A stretch of 64,000 nucleotides of DNA from Epiperipatus broadwayi (taxonomy: Eukaryota; Onychophora; Udeonychophora; Euonychophora; Peripatidae): contig JAQFVV010012416.1 in the NCBI GenBank assembly GCA_028023455.1, positions 4,383,594-4,447,593 of the forward strand, written 5' to 3'. The notes beneath the pieces were generated by a model. It was given only the letters and a program-made list of their open reading frames with translations, did no database searches and had not been told where the DNA came from. This document shows positions 21,144 through 32,960 of this stretch, one piece after another; the stretch's first letter is position 1, and each line of letters begins with the position of its first letter. The translations under genes were made by a program, and so were the position numbers.

Positions 21144-22064
21144 TTAATAAATATTTTCTATTGTTAAATCCTATGCAAAATTAATTATTAATTAAACATT
21201 TTTACTTTCTATCTGATTTAATTATACAGCATTCTTTTTTCTTAAATTATTTTACCCAAGTATTCATTAGTTTTACTCTTAAGCAGTTAGTGATCTAATA
21301 TATATATATTTCTTTAATATATTTTTCTTAATTTTTCTGGAGTATGAAAAGACTCATAATTTATAATTATTGTATTTCAATGTACATATTTTTACAAATC
21401 ACGATATAGATATTAATGGATTTAAGTTCTCATTTTCAGACCAGTGTCTGCATTTTGCCTTTACCAGTTAGACTTTGTATTCAAAAGCTGGAAGTAATGA
21501 AACTTGGGTTCAAAACCTTAGGATATTTAAGATTCCAGATTTTTAATTTGGATAACAAAATGGAGTTAAAGATGGTTTTTAACTGCGTAACTGCATTACT
21601 TTCAGTTGTGAATTCCAAGCCTCATTAGTAAACGCAAAATCTGGAAACCATTTAGTGGATGTGGATTTAACAGCTCTAGTATTTTCCAATCACTGATTAT
21701 TAAAACTTATTATAGGTGGCATTACAGTAAAGCAACCACTCTGAAATTTTATGATATAATGTGATCTTTATATTTTATTAGTATTATTTTTAAAGTCTCA
21801 TAAAATTTATAATTATTATTTAAAAATAAATATATATATATTTACAAATAGAGCATTCAAACTTTATTCTGAATGTCCTGCTCTTATCATTGAAATCTTA
21901 ATTAAAAACTTTATGTATTATACTTTCACTTTTTTTTTTTGCTTTCCAATATCGTAATTATATCTTTTAATAGTATTTAATTTTATCTCTTTCACTTTTG
22001 CTTCCTATTTTTGCTTTGGAAATTGTATCTTCTCTTTTTCATCTAAATATTTAACATTACAAAA
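21144..22064. other. AT-rich sequence, nothing recognised
   Basis: The small frame at 21416-21628 (MDLSSHFQTSVCILPLPVRL and so on) has no recognisable domain. Nothing else is supported. Confidence 0.45.
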
Positions 22065-22240
22065 AAAAATCAAGTCAGATGTCACATGACCTACTTTAAT
22101 AAGCTTGTATTTACAAATGTTATAATATAGAGTTTGCAAAATAACTTGGGGATATTCTCAAAGCTTGTTAAGAGCTTATTTTATTTATTTATTGAATAAA
22201 TAAAGAGCTTATTTTGCAAGCTCTATATATAAAATTTTTA
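22065..22240. mobile_element. Fragment of the family II/III hammerhead repeat, ribozyme lost
   Basis: It starts with AATCAAGTCAGATGTCACATGACC and AATAAGCTTGTATTTACAAA, the outer terminus seen at 45421 and 46587, then CTTGGGGATATTCTCAAAGC and TTGTTAAGAGCTTATTTT. GGGGATATTC is all that remains of the ribozyme return strand. The inner palindrome has collapsed. Confidence 0.65.
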
Positions 22241-24177
22241 ACATGTATATAACTAGATATGTCTGAACACAGTTTTCAGATTTGTCTTTGGGTATAAATC
22301 CAAAAACTGCATCCATATTTTATATAAAAATATCTTCATTCTAATATGGTATATATATGTATGCACACACATATATTAATCCCCCCCCCTCTCGAATTTT
22401 TTATTTTATGTGCGTATATTTAACTAATTTGAATTAAACACTGCTCTATTTTTAGATACAATAAACGTTGAGTAATGAATGGATTATTAAGAGTGTTGAA
22501 AATTTTCATTGTGTAGAGACTGAATTAATTAATAGACGAATTTTTAGATAAAAAGCTTCAGTTTGATTATATTCTGTTTGGTAATATAATACAGGTTAAT
22601 GACATTTGTCTGAAATTTCGAACAAAAGAGATTTATTAGATATAGTTTTAAAAGTTTTTTTTTACTTCACTGATATATATACATTTAAAATTTATATTGT
22701 TCGTGTTGTCTTGTTTATGTTTACTGTAAATGTCTTATTTATTTAATAACTAAAATTATCTGTACACATTGTCATTCTAAAAAATATTGCTTTCTAATAT
22801 ACTACCCACGTAAGATTATGAACGGCAAGCTAAATAGAATTCTTTTCGTCTACAGCATACATTACTTTGATACTAGAGGGCGTTGTCTAATATAGCTAGT
22901 GTGTAAGGAAGCTATAGAAAATAGTAGGCATCTGTTAATTGCATGTAAATGCCTGAAAACAGAAAGGATACAAATAATGAAGTTGTGGAAGAATAAATAT
23001 GAACAAAATGATTATGCAGAAGTGGCTTATTGGTTTTTATGCTGGGTTTGGAAAAGATAAGGGTTTTTTTAGATCTAAAGACTATGGAGTTGACAAAGAT
23101 TATGTTGCGGAAATGGGATGGAGCTGGGTAGAAAAGAATATGGGAAAACTCGCGGTGGGGAATGGAAAGGGTTCAAAGTGGCTAACAGGTTTCTCTGGGC
23201 ATAGTTGCTGAGAGATTCCTCACCCCATATAAGGAGAAGTCACAGTGCACCAAATCACATCATCACATTAGAAGTGAAAGTTTATCTCTTTAATTAACAT
23301 TTTAGTGAAATGTTTATTATAGTCTATAAAATTACAATTAAAATAAAATATTATTAGTCTTATTTATGATAATTCATGCCTCCAGAATTAAAAAACAAAA
23401 AGATGGCTGTATATTAATTTTTATTTTACAAACACCTTAAAAAAATTTTTTTTTTTCAAAAATAAATATTAAACTGTGTAATAATTTTTTAATATCATCT
23501 ATATTCTTTATTACTTTTTACAATGCTTTTTTGTAACCCATTATTGACAGTTTCGATTGCCCAGCAACCTTCTTCAGAACTTCTACTTATATTTCTGAAA
23601 AGTTTATTAAAAATAACATTGGTAGATTATAGTTTGAGAATGCAAATATATACCATAAAGTGTGTGTTTGTGCAATTTATAAACACACAGATAAATTTAT
23701 GGGATGAATTATTGTGTGAACTGTTGACTAGCTATTTTTTTTATTTTTTCAAGAAGATAATAGTGATGTGATATTTTTTTCCTTCTAAAAATACTTATAG
23801 AAATAATAATTCATATGAATCTTTATATTATTTTTATATTTTATTACCCAAAAAATATTCTTAAAAACCCCCATAAATCTTTAACATCAGTTTCACTTCA
23901 TGACATAGTTTTGGTCTCTGGGTCACCATATTATGAGGTGTCACTATACTTTTTATTAAGTAATAAAAATCATAGCCAAATTATCATTTATAATCAAAAA
24001 TTATTTTACTTTATTGTTAACTTCAGCTAAAACAGACAGATTTTAATATATCTAATGAAGGACACACATCAGAAATGTAAATAAATAGTACATTTTTGTT
24101 TAAGACATGCTAAATTAATATTTCCTCTTTTTCTTTGTTTATTTTTGACAATGTGTTCTATTTAAATGAGATATATA
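22241..24177. other. AT-rich sequence, nothing recognised
   Basis: A C9 run lies at 22381. A G-rich frame at 22999-23211 (QKWLIGFYAGFGKDKGFFRS, then GWSWVEKNMGKLAVGNGKGS) has no domain I know and no exon signals. Part near 23545-23590 repeats 19050-19095. No gene can be supported. Confidence 0.45.
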
Positions 24178-24246
24178 TTTTTTTCATATGTCAAAGCGTT
24201 GACCGGGAAGCGAACCGGGGCCGGCTGCTCGGAAGGCAATTACGCT
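24178..24246 (-). mobile_element. tRNA-derived SINE head, minus strand
   Basis: On the minus strand TGCCTTCCGAGCAGCCGG leads to CCCCGGTTCGCTTCCCGG (B box) and TCAACGCTTTGACATATGAA. The A box is lost at the truncated end near 24246. Its B box agrees with the copy at 19896. Confidence 0.78.
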
Positions 24247-24689
24247 ATTTTTTAAAAATTAAAATAATACTTGAAATGAGATTTGAGCTATCTGTTATGT
24301 TTATAATTTGACTGGAATCTAATAGCAGTTAAAATTTTTTTAACTAAAATAATATATATATGTTATTAAATCATTGAATGGTTTGAGGGTCAGGAGTTCA
24401 CAAGATTCACAAATTGATCCATACCTAATTTTTGGAAAAATATATTCCATCTACTTCCGGAATGAAAGGGAAGTGATGTCAAACAAACTAAAGAAAACAA
24501 AAATTATTTATGACCCATCACAAATCATATTAATATTAATCTCAACACAACAACCTCTAATTTCAAGGCTGGTTTTATTTCTGTCTGTCCTTTTTTGCTT
24601 ATATCCAAAAATCATATTCGTAATATTTTTTTCAATAATGATTTTAAAAAAATTAATGAAACTTTAAGCATCAATTATGACTTGTAAAT
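24247..24689. other. AT-rich sequence, nothing recognised
   Basis: No feature is supported; the frame at 24374-24667 lacks a known domain. Confidence 0.45.
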
Positions 24690-25629
24690 GACTATGGCCA
24701 TTCTAACTCTGAGAAAAAGGTACTCTAGAGATGAGTTTGTGATGATAGTACAATTCAATCTGTGAACTGTCAATATGTCTACATATAGAACATCCTGTTT
24801 CTTTTTTTTTTGTTTATTTAATATGTTAGGGTGCTGTCTTTTAACTTCTTCTGCAGAAAACATTTTTCCGAAATACTTCAACCCCATATCTAGTTTTAGC
24901 TCTCCCATGTATTCTATTCACTGTAATAATTTTTCATTGGAAAAATCAGCATTGCCATTTATAGAATATCCTTGAGATTCTTCTAATATAAACAGGGTCT
25001 ACATCTCCATGAAAGCCATGCTCAAATTCAACTTAAAACACCCTTTTAGAAAGTCCCACATTGTTACATTTATTTAACAATCATCCTTAAATGAAACTTT
25101 TCTAATATCTTTTTATTGCATCAACAGTTGTCACCATACAAGCAACTGCACATTATATTCTATCTAAACATCTAAATATATTTTTCTACTTATTGAACTA
25201 CCATGATATTTAAATTATTTCATATTTTTAAGTTGATAACTTCATAAACGAAAAGTTGCTGAGGATTTTCCCCCTCCATTCATTGATTAAAAACTTAGTT
25301 CTTGAACCATTAATTATTAAATCAAAGTCTTTACAAACATTAACTGTATTTTTTAGATCATCTTTTCAACTGACAAAAATAACACAGTCTTCAGTATAAT
25401 CCAGAATCCAATAAGATTACATTTTAGGTTTTGCTTTTAATTAATTCAAATTAAAAATTTTGTCCTCAATCTTGATTTTTTTTCCGTTATGCCACCTATA
25501 AACACTTCAGAAAACTACTGTCATAAAAATTAAAAACAATATTAGAACTAGTGTATATTCTTCGTGTTTTTCTAAAGGTTTGTGATGATGGTGTTCTAGC
25601 TGTATTTTTATATTGGACTATTTACTAAC

Positions 25630-25750
25630 ATTTGTTTGCTGTGATATTACTAACAATTGAATACATTTGGAATATTTAACTAAAGTTAAATTTTTCTAAA
25701 GACATTCAACACACATATTAGATGATGGAAATAGTTCAATATAAAAATAC
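25630..25750 (+). mobile_element. 3' fragment of the second SINE family
   Basis: TTACTAACAATTGAATACATTTGGAATATTTAACTAAAGT and AAAGACATTCAACACACA-type words match 5990-6100, the tail half of the SINE at 5827-6110. The tRNA-like head is missing, so it is a tail-only copy inside the RTE relic. Confidence 0.6.
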
Positions 25751-25887
25751 AGCTAGTGTATATTCTTGTTTAAGACCAATTTAATTAAAAATGTCTCAGA
25801 TTTTCCAACTGGAGTAATAACATTTCCTCTAAGTCCACCATGTAGAAATTGTAGGATTAAATTTTGATGTATAACCAACTAATTTTA

Positions 25888-26007
25888 TCACATGATCACC
25901 ATTTAATGCTTACACAGACACTAGATAGGAATTTTATGCACAAACCTTCCTGCATCCATTGATTATGAAGGCTTCCACTTGGTGGCACTATTGTATGGAG
26001 AGTTTGC
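25888..26007. mobile_element. Family I fragment lacking ribozymes
   Basis: It starts with the outer terminus (TCACATGATCACCATTTAAT, then GCTTACACA) and jumps directly to CACTAGATAGGAATTTTATG. It continues with CACAAACCTTCCTGCATCCA and ends GTATGGAGAGTTTG. Everything between outer terminus and right tail is deleted. It lies between parts of the RTE reverse transcriptase, near the palm. Confidence 0.8.
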
Positions 26008-27430
26008 TACTGTAACTAATTTTAAACAATATCATAGACCTGCTTGATTAACTGAATCAAATCCCTTGACAAAAATTATAAAAGCAATATGTAAATTAGT
26101 TTTTTTTTCCTTGACATTTTTCTTGCATTTGCTTGCCAACAAAAACCATATGTAAAGTTCTTCTTAATTCTCTAACTTCACACTGGGACATCTAGATGCA
26201 AAGTATTTAACAAAACCCTTGGAATTATCTTTACTGTAGGGAATAATCTGAAATTCCATGATAATCATTTTGATTTCCTTTATTTGTAAAAATTGAATCA
26301 TTAGAAGCATCCTTGAGATCTGGCAGCACAATTTTATGGGTTCATGTGCTCCTAAAAAATTCCAATAGTTTTGAAACTAACATAGTTTTGAAACTAACAT
26401 ATTGTAATCATATTTTAAAACTTTTTTAGGTATTTCATCAAGACCAGCAATTTTTATCTTTTATGAAATTAGAAAGAGTTGTTTTCACTTCCCTAAGCTG
26501 GATGTCTTTGTTCAAATCTAAATGAATATATAAGATGGATATGTCATCAAAAGTCTTCTATTATTATTCAAAAGACAATCAAAATACTTCTACCTGTTTA
26601 AAAGTTCATTGCCATCATATAAGATAGTTCCATGGTATTCTGATATCATTTTTCATGTTCAAATGATGCTTTGTATGTCTAAAAAATCTAGAATGGCCAC
26701 AATCAGTGAATATCGGTATCTCCTTTGAAGATTTAATACACCAATCATTTTTATGTCTTCATGTCAATCATTAAACATCTTCCTCTAAATCTCTACATGT
26801 ACTATCAAGCTCCAATATTTAATTTATTATTCTGTTGAGCAGAAAATGTCATATTTTCTTTCAATCCAATCGCTAATAATAACATCATAATCTGAAAATC
26901 AGTCACGATTCTCTTTTTTACTGAACCCAAAAATATATTTAGTAGTATCATTATTACACTCTTTAAAAGAATTCCACATCTTAGTAATATGACCATATTG
27001 AAAGTCCACATAAGCAGTTTTGGTGTTTAATAACCAGTGGAATTTAGTAACACTGCAGATACTTCTAAAGAATGAACATTATTACCTATTATATATATGA
27101 TTGGTCTAAGACTTATTCATTATAATGTCATTATCATTTTAATCTTGAAGCATGTAAATCTATGATTTCTCCATCTATAAGTGCTCTTTTAATATAAACT
27201 CTTGTATTATGACTTCTAACCATAGTGCAACCTATTAAATGTCATTATTTCGAGCATGAATGCATCCATGTTCTTTTATAGTGAAATTTTATATCTAAAC
27301 AAAGTGTTAGTAAAACTCAATCCAGGTGTTGTGCAAAAACTCAATAATAACAAACCATTTGAATTTACAATATTTTCTTACTCAATAATATCACTCAGGG
27401 AAGCTTTAGTATCCCTATCCAATGACTTTT

Positions 27431-27490
27431 CATCCAATATTCCCAGACTAGTTTGGTGATTATAGATTTCATCAGTGAGGAGATTTGGAT
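27431..27490 (-). ncRNA. Degenerate hammerhead motif, family I
   Basis: CTGATGA and GTC are kept on the minus strand, but the GAAAC core reads CAAAC and stem II (ATC..ATCACC) no longer pairs well. It is probably inactive. Confidence 0.65.
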
Positions 27491-27553
27491 GTGCAAGCAA
27501 TGTATCTAAATCTTTGGATTCAAAGATTCAAATTAAAAAATTCCAGTGCCCTG

Positions 27554-27621
27554 CTCCAGATCCAATTCTCCTCGCTGATGAAATCCATAAGCTAGAAACT
27601 AGTCTAGGAATATTGAATGAG
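27554..27621 (+). ncRNA. Hammerhead motif, family I, core kept but stems weakened
   Basis: CTGATGA, GAAAC and AGTC are all present. Stem II is ATC/GCT with one mismatch around a CATAA loop. Stem I has a G-U pair and a C/A mismatch next to the core (CTCCTCG against TAGGAA). The cut would follow 27604 if it folds. Confidence 0.6.
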
Positions 27622-28300
27622 AAGGCAGTGAATAGGGATTGAAATGCACAACCTTCTAGTATCTATTGATTATTAGATCTTGCACTAGATGATATAATTG
27701 CATGGAAAAACTGTTCCTTTAATTCCTTAAGAAGTATTAAAAATGTGGTTACATGATGCTTTAATGATTAATCCCATTTGAATTACTACTAATATTAATT
27801 TTTCCAACAGTTTAGTTAAAATCTCAACACATGCATTAAAGTCTCCAATAACAAAGCTTCATTCCTTTAATAATATTATAATAAGGTTATACAGAAAGTA
27901 ACTGTAATAAGGCTATACAGAATGAAAGCTTTCTTTCTTGGACTTCTCTGAATCTAATGTTGGAGCATAGGCACTAAAAAAAAAAGAATACTAGTATCAT
28001 CATGCAAACCAAGTTTTAAGAGTATTAATATTTCATTACTACAATGATGAATTTTAAGAATAAAAGGTACATAAATATTTAGAACAAATCCAACACCATG
28101 CATTCTCTTTTCATTGATTGATTTGCTCTTCTAAAAAAATTATAGTCATTCAGTTGTTCGATTAAACTTTCTTTGTCTGGAAGATGAGATTCATTCATAA
28201 CAATTACATTTTTAAATTTTTATAGTAAGTTAGATATTTGTGCTGTTCTCTGTTCTGATCTTGAAAGGCTTTTCTTAAATAAAGTTTGAATATTTCATGT

Positions 28301-28392
28301 ATTAAACTACTAAACATCACATGATCACCATTTCTTATGCTTGCTCATAACTGTTATAAGAAATGGTGATCATGTGATGTTTAGTGGTTTAA
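28301..28392. repeat. 92-bp near-perfect hairpin of the family I outer terminus
   Basis: ATTAAACTACTAAACATCAC and CATGATCACCATTTCTTATG on the left are mirrored by the complement through to TTTAGTGGTTTAAT on the right, with a loop of about 14 nt (TTGCTCATAACTGT). The arms differ by only one or two bases. It is the outer terminus of the family I element joined head to head. Confidence 0.88.
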
Positions 28393-28499
28393 TACCAATC
28401 CTGCTTAATAGGATAGTGGGGGCTATGGTTGTTAAAAGACCAAAGACACCAAAATGTATGGATACTGAACTGAGTTCAGATCTATATGACTATATAAGC
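28393..28499. other. Unassigned sequence inside a hammerhead repeat
   Basis: This sits where a left arm would be expected. It shows GGATAGTGGGGGCTATGG and ACTGAACTGAGTTCAG (an inverted word), and matches no other copy in the window. Confidence 0.4.
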
Positions 28500-28768
28500 T
28501 AATGAGATTGGATTATTGTGCCCTCAATTTTAAACTCATAGTTTTGCAGTTAAATAGAGATATAAAGTGGCTGCTTGCATTAGATCCTAAGATTTAGGTG
28601 CAGTTCTTTCAAATCCAAGGCTCCTCGCTGATGAAAGCCACAAGCTAGAAACTAGTCTTGGGGATATTGGATGAGTAGGCATTAGATAGCGATTTTATGC
28701 ACAAGCCTTCTGGCATCCATTAATTACTCTGGCTTGCACTGAGGGTCACTACTGTATGGAGAGTTTTG
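28500..28768. mobile_element. Family I hammerhead repeat, right arm and spacer only
   Basis: It begins in the spacer (GATTGGATTATTGTG), then AGATCCTAAGATTTAGGTGC, the ribozyme and the complete tail to ACTGTATGGAGAGTTTTG. The left arm is missing, replaced by unassigned sequence after the terminal hairpin. Confidence 0.82.
28608..28675 (+). ncRNA. Hammerhead ribozyme motif, family I, core intact
   Basis: CTGATGA, stem II AGC-CACAA-GCT, GAAAC and AGTC are all present. One extra T follows the cleavage site (GTCTTGGGGA), which would bulge in stem I. The base before CTGATGA is G, pairing with U. The distal ATCCAA/TTGGAT block is perfect. Predicted cleavage follows 28657. Confidence 0.72.
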
Positions 28769-29343
28769 ATGTATGGGCAGTTAGTATAGTTTAGGGAGAC
28801 TGTAATATTATCCATGTATGCAATACACTGGATATGTTGTTGGGTGTGTGAAATTTGGATGCCAGTGATCTTATATAAAATGGAAAAAGTGAACTAAGGG
28901 TGATCTTGTGAGATGGACTGAGTAGGTGTGAAGGATAGTGAACTTTTTCAAGCATCTCTCTACTGAGCAGAAGGTTGGTAATTAAATACAGCAGAAAATA
29001 GTGGTTTTAGCGAGCATAGCAATTAGGAGGTTAATAGAGATTGAATTGAATGCAGTTTGGATGTTGAGCTAGACTGCAATGGGATCTCTAGTGCTCTTGT
29101 ACTGAACTCATAATTACTTTAGATATAAATGTAGCTTGTGCAATGGCTGGTTTTTCATAGCAAACTGGATGTTTGAAATCAATGGAAGTATGTGTGGTTC
29201 TATTTCATCTTTAATCACTTTCTCTGGTATTTTAATTCCTAGAGGGTCCATGGAAATTGACCAGAGTTTATTAAAGAGTGGAGATATGGTTTGATTTTTT
29301 AATGAATCCGTATGATGGCAATAGGATACTATTGCAATAAAAT
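28769..29343. other. Unassigned sequence
   Basis: No frame, repeat or structured element can be supported. Confidence 0.5.
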
Positions 29344-29436
29344 CTTCTTCTCCTCTTTCTCTCCCTCCTTCTTTTCCTCCTTTTTCATCTTTTTCTCCTC
29401 CCCCTTCTCCTCCCCCCTCCTCCTCTTCTTCTTTTT
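29344..29436. repeat. Polypyrimidine tract
   Basis: About 93 bp of C and T with a single A (29387), built from TCC, TTC and TCCTCC words. Such homopurine-homopyrimidine tracts can form triplex DNA. The frame that crosses it (Ser/Phe-rich) is not a protein. Confidence 0.88.
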
Positions 29437-29974
29437 ATTATTATTTAAAAATTCTAATATAAATTTATATATTCCTACTATACATATAAAAACTGTCTGT
29501 GATATATATGTGACTACTAAAAAGTACTGTGCATATTCAGTTTAAGATTCCAAGCCGATGCCCATGAATGGACCTCATTGATTAAATTTTAATCATTCAT
29601 TTGATTTTAAATCATGATTGCACATGGTAAGGAGTACAGACATTTTGGCATATGCTATCTTTTTTGTTATTGTATTGTCTAAAAGTTGTTTTTAAAATAT
29701 ATCTTAAAAATTGCATTTTTTATTAATGTTTTAGTAAGAGGAGATTTTCAATTTTTTTTTTTTAAAAAAAAAAAACTTCATGGAAAAGAATTTATGGCAA
29801 TGTTTTTTTGCCTTATGGCTATGTTTTTTGCCAAAAACAAAACTTATTATTCCAATATGTATGTATGGAAGTGTAGGAGTTTGAATCTAAGCAATATGAA
29901 GAATGCCTGTATTTCAAATCTTAATCTAAACAATCACAATTATATGAAACTGCATGAATAATGATTTTCCCCAA
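29437..29974. other. AT-rich sequence, nothing recognised
   Basis: A T-run facing an A-run near 29750-29775 would form a simple hairpin. No gene is supported. Confidence 0.45.
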
Positions 29975-30085
29975 CTGTAAATATATAATATTTTTCATAT
30001 TTTTTGTATAAATAATTTATAATGTTGTAGAATAAAAGTTTATTTTGTGTTGTAGAATAACTGGTTGTGTTCCGATATATATTGA
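29975..30085. repeat. Left copy of a ~110-bp direct repeat
   Basis: CTGTAANTANANAATATTTTT, TATAAATAATTTATAATG and AGAATAAAAGTTTATTTTGT followed by TTCCGATATATAT recur at 32154-32265 with about 80% agreement by eye. The two copies lie 2.2 kb apart and might bracket an element or be two copies of one 3' end. Confidence 0.65.
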
Positions 30086-32153
30086 ACCGAATATTTTATT
30101 CGATTCAAAAGACTCATCACAAAAATAAAAACAACTTTCATTTTAATAAAGTTTTAGAAGAAAAGTATTTAAAAGTTTTGTATTTAAAAGTACATGTAAT
30201 AACACACCCACCCAGTTATGTTTTAAAATTCTGTCATTTCTACTTCTTAATAGATTTTAGTTTTAAAATCTATTTTCTTTTGACATTTTTTTAAAATTCA
30301 TTTGTAAACATGTTCTAATTAAAAGTTTTAATATTTTTTTTTTGTGTGAAAACTTTTAATTTTGAAAAGTTATAATGGCATTCCTATTTATTTTAAATAT
30401 AATCTATTTTAAATTTATTTATAATAACAAAAGCTGAGACTTGTTTTTACATTTATTTATTTTTAATTAATTCTAAATAAGATTATCCTGGTTAGAATCT
30501 TTAATTAAGATTAAGTCTGAGATAAAGATTTGCCCTGATCAAAACTACTAAGTAAAAGATGTTATGGAAGATAAAAGCTCTTATAAATAGCCCTGGAATT
30601 TCAGACTATTAAGAATATTACTTTGCTGTCTAGAAGATTCCACCAAAATTATCTTATGGACTTGTAATTGCTAATTAGAATATTTTCTACAGTATGCAAA
30701 AATTATCCACTATGAAGAATTGTCTCACCATCAACTTAAAGGCGAGCCCTGGATCCCATATCATCCTTGCAAAATCATTTCATATGAGCTGAACAAGAAC
30801 TGATTTCTAACACTGTTGTCTGCCTTCTGAACAGAAAATGAAAACCTAATGTCTTTGCCAGAATTCTCCAGTACAATGTACTATATGTGATGTGCTGAAA
30901 GACATCCATAGAACTTAACCTTATACCTTGAGATAACATGCTTCATTAGTCTTTCCAGGATTTTAAAGTCTCAGCTTAATCTTAAAAAGTAACCCATTTT
31001 TATATCTTTTGCCTGTTAAATCTAAATATTTTGAGCATTTATTCTGTGTATTTTCTAATTGTATTTTTAGTGTGTCTTGGAATTTTAGTTTTAAGATGTC
31101 ATATTTGCTTTCAATTTATTTATCAGAGCATGTACTGAGAGTTTATTTTGTAAAGCTATTGCCATTTATAATTATTCCACTTTCTTAATAAATCTTGGGC
31201 AGGCATAATTAATTTTCTGATTACTTACCTGTCTCCTATTGAGACTGTTAATTATTATATAGCAGCTTAGTTTTGGCCAATCATTTGGTTGGTGACTTAC
31301 CAGTTATATATTTCTGTTTGTTTTTTTTTAAATCAGAGATTTGATTTAAAAATTACCTGCACTGAAGATTTCTATTTTCATTAAATTGGAGATTTAAGTT
31401 TTCTCTCATCTTACAATTCATACTTTGGCATATTCTTTATATCATATTTATTCTTCTTGCATTGTAATTAACCTTGGCAATCTTCAACATGGTTGCCCAT
31501 GCAGTAGCTTTGCAGACAATATGATGTCACTAGTCAATGATCTAGTGATCACTCACTCACCCTGGTTTTGTTGATTCATGTAAGAATCGTTCATTTGTGA
31601 TTTGTTTTAAAACTTTTTGAATAAGAAAACCAGAGTTGTTTAGGTGAATCTTCAGCTGAAAGAAAATTATTCCCTCCCTTTTAAAACTCTATTAGAAATT
31701 AGCCTGTCTGCCGGAGTGTTGGATATTTTATTTTTGTTTGTACATGCCTGACAGAATTTAATAAAACTGTGCTTATTTTCTATATATCTCTATAGTTACA
31801 ATTTTTTTTTTATATTAATTTTAATAAACTATAAACTTTCTTAAAATTATATTAGCTAATGTTTGTCCTAGCTTTATTTTCTCAATTGTCTGAACAATAT
31901 TATTGTCTTCTTGCTCTCCCTGGCCTGATCGGTCCAAATCATCATTTACTTTTGATTACGGTAAACATGTCATGTGATGTACTGTGGCTTCTCCTTAAAC
32001 GAAGTCAAGAATATCTCAGCAATTATGCCCAAATTTTCTAGTATGCAGTGGCGCCCTCTGTGATCAAAAGAAATTAAGAACCGACCGTTATAGTATATAT
32101 GTAATTCCTTGGGTTTAGACTCCAACATATATTTCAGGGGAAATATTTTAGCA
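30086..32153. other. Unassigned sequence between two direct repeats
   Basis: The part 30590-30940 is less AT-rich, and AATTTAATAAAACTGTGC near 31758 looks like a polyadenylation-type end. No coding frame longer than about 60 codons or known motif is present. The unit may be a non-coding element bounded by the 110-bp repeats. Confidence 0.4.
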
Positions 32154-32265
32154 CCTGTAACTACACAATATTTTTAATATTTTATATAAATAATTTATAA
32201 TGCTATAGAATAAAAGCTTGTTTTGTCCTGTAGGATATCTGTTTGTATTCCAATACATATATAAC
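32154..32265. repeat. Right copy of the ~110-bp direct repeat
   Basis: It corresponds to 29975-30085 in the same orientation, with scattered substitutions and a small deletion. Confidence 0.65.
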
Positions 32266-32788
32266 TCCAAACGCCTAGAACTTAGCTAATTGTAATTTTA
32301 TATGAAAGTAATATTTCTTTCAGTTGTAGTATATATATATTGTAAATAATGATTATAATGAAAAGATCAAATTTATTTCATTGTCATATCTTATTGTAAG
32401 CAGTATATGACATGTCTGTTTTGTATGGATGTCTATCATATATCTTTGTCATGTAAATATAAATAAGCAATTATATTTTATTTTTGCAATCTATAGGTAT
32501 TTTTTCTACTTGCATTAGTATTTTATATTGCACTAAATTGAATAAAAAAATTATTGTTTAGTTATCACCATGTGTAGAAATGTGATATACATACTCCCTG
32601 ATAAACTTTTTTAGTCTTTCCATCTTGCACCCTTTTTTCTTTGCTCTTTTATATTATATAGTGGTTTTTTTTTTGCAATTATTTTATAATTAATTTAATT
32701 TTTATAATAAATTACAATTAATTAAAGTTCTGTCTGCATAATATCTGTTATACAATGCCTAATATCTTATATACAATGCTTACTGTGA
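32266..32788. other. AT-rich sequence, nothing recognised
   Basis: No feature is supported up to the target duplication of the next element. Confidence 0.5.
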
Positions 32789-32796
32789 AATATTTC
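32789..32796. repeat. 8-bp target-site duplication, left copy
   Basis: AATATTTC lies directly before the terminal GGTAAAAGCC and is repeated exactly at 34408-34415 after the other end. Confidence 0.88.
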
Positions 32797-32837
32797 GGTA
32801 AAAGCCAGAAATCTGGGCACGGCCACTTGGGGCATTG

Positions 32838-32960
32838 TTTATGTGTCAAAACACATAAAAATGCCATTTCGGCAGCCATGGCCTTACAGGCTAATACAAC
32901 ATTTACGTATTGTATTAACCCATTGAGCTAGGCCGCTTTACATGACATCGCACAAAAATA
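32838..32960 (-). other. tRNA-like head inside the 1.6-kb element
   Basis: On the minus strand GCGGCCTAGCTCAATGGGTTAATAC contains TAGCTCAATGGG, which fits an A box. No proper B box follows (GGCCATGGCTGCCG is in its place). The end TTTTGACACATAAAC recalls the SINE tail GACACATAAA. It may be a worn SINE carried by the transposon. Confidence 0.35.

Larger units (their letters stand above)
27408..27713. mobile_element. Family I hammerhead repeat, decayed copy inside RTE LINE
   Basis: Both arms are recognisable around a short spacer (AAAGATTCAAATTAAAAAAT). The tail words are heavily mutated (GCACAACCTTCTAGTATC). It separates the endonuclease catalytic region of the RTE relic from the rest of that domain, so it inserted after that LINE copy was in place. 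Confidence 0.8.
24690..28260 (-). pseudogene. RTE-type LINE, near full-length but heavily decayed
   Basis: From high to low coordinates, the endonuclease comes first: MNESHLPDKE near 28190, MHGVGFVLNIYVPF near 28080, SAYAPTLDS near 27960 and GDFNACV near 27840. A linker with WNSFKECNNDTTKYIFGFSK, then KENRD (26900-27000), follows. Then the reverse transcriptase: LNKDIQLREVKTTL near 26490, FTNKGNQNDYHGIS near 26260, RRTLHMVFVGKQMQEKCQ near 26130, FDSVNQAGL near 26040, and YTED in place of the catalytic YADD near 25390. The order and motifs are those of RTE/BovB-like elements. Frames shift repeatedly, and two family I hammerhead repeats interrupt it. The C-terminal part below 25200 is hard to follow. 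Confidence 0.82.

Noticed and set aside
22999-23211. Gly-rich 70-codon frame as a gene
   Set aside because: No domain, splice signals or relatives are recognisable and the length is within chance for this composition.
28301-28392. microRNA precursor
   Set aside because: The hairpin is the terminus of a dispersed repeat and no small RNA data are available; the repeat explanation is simpler.
29312-29545. Ser/Phe-rich frame
   Set aside because: It is a translation of the polypyrimidine tract.
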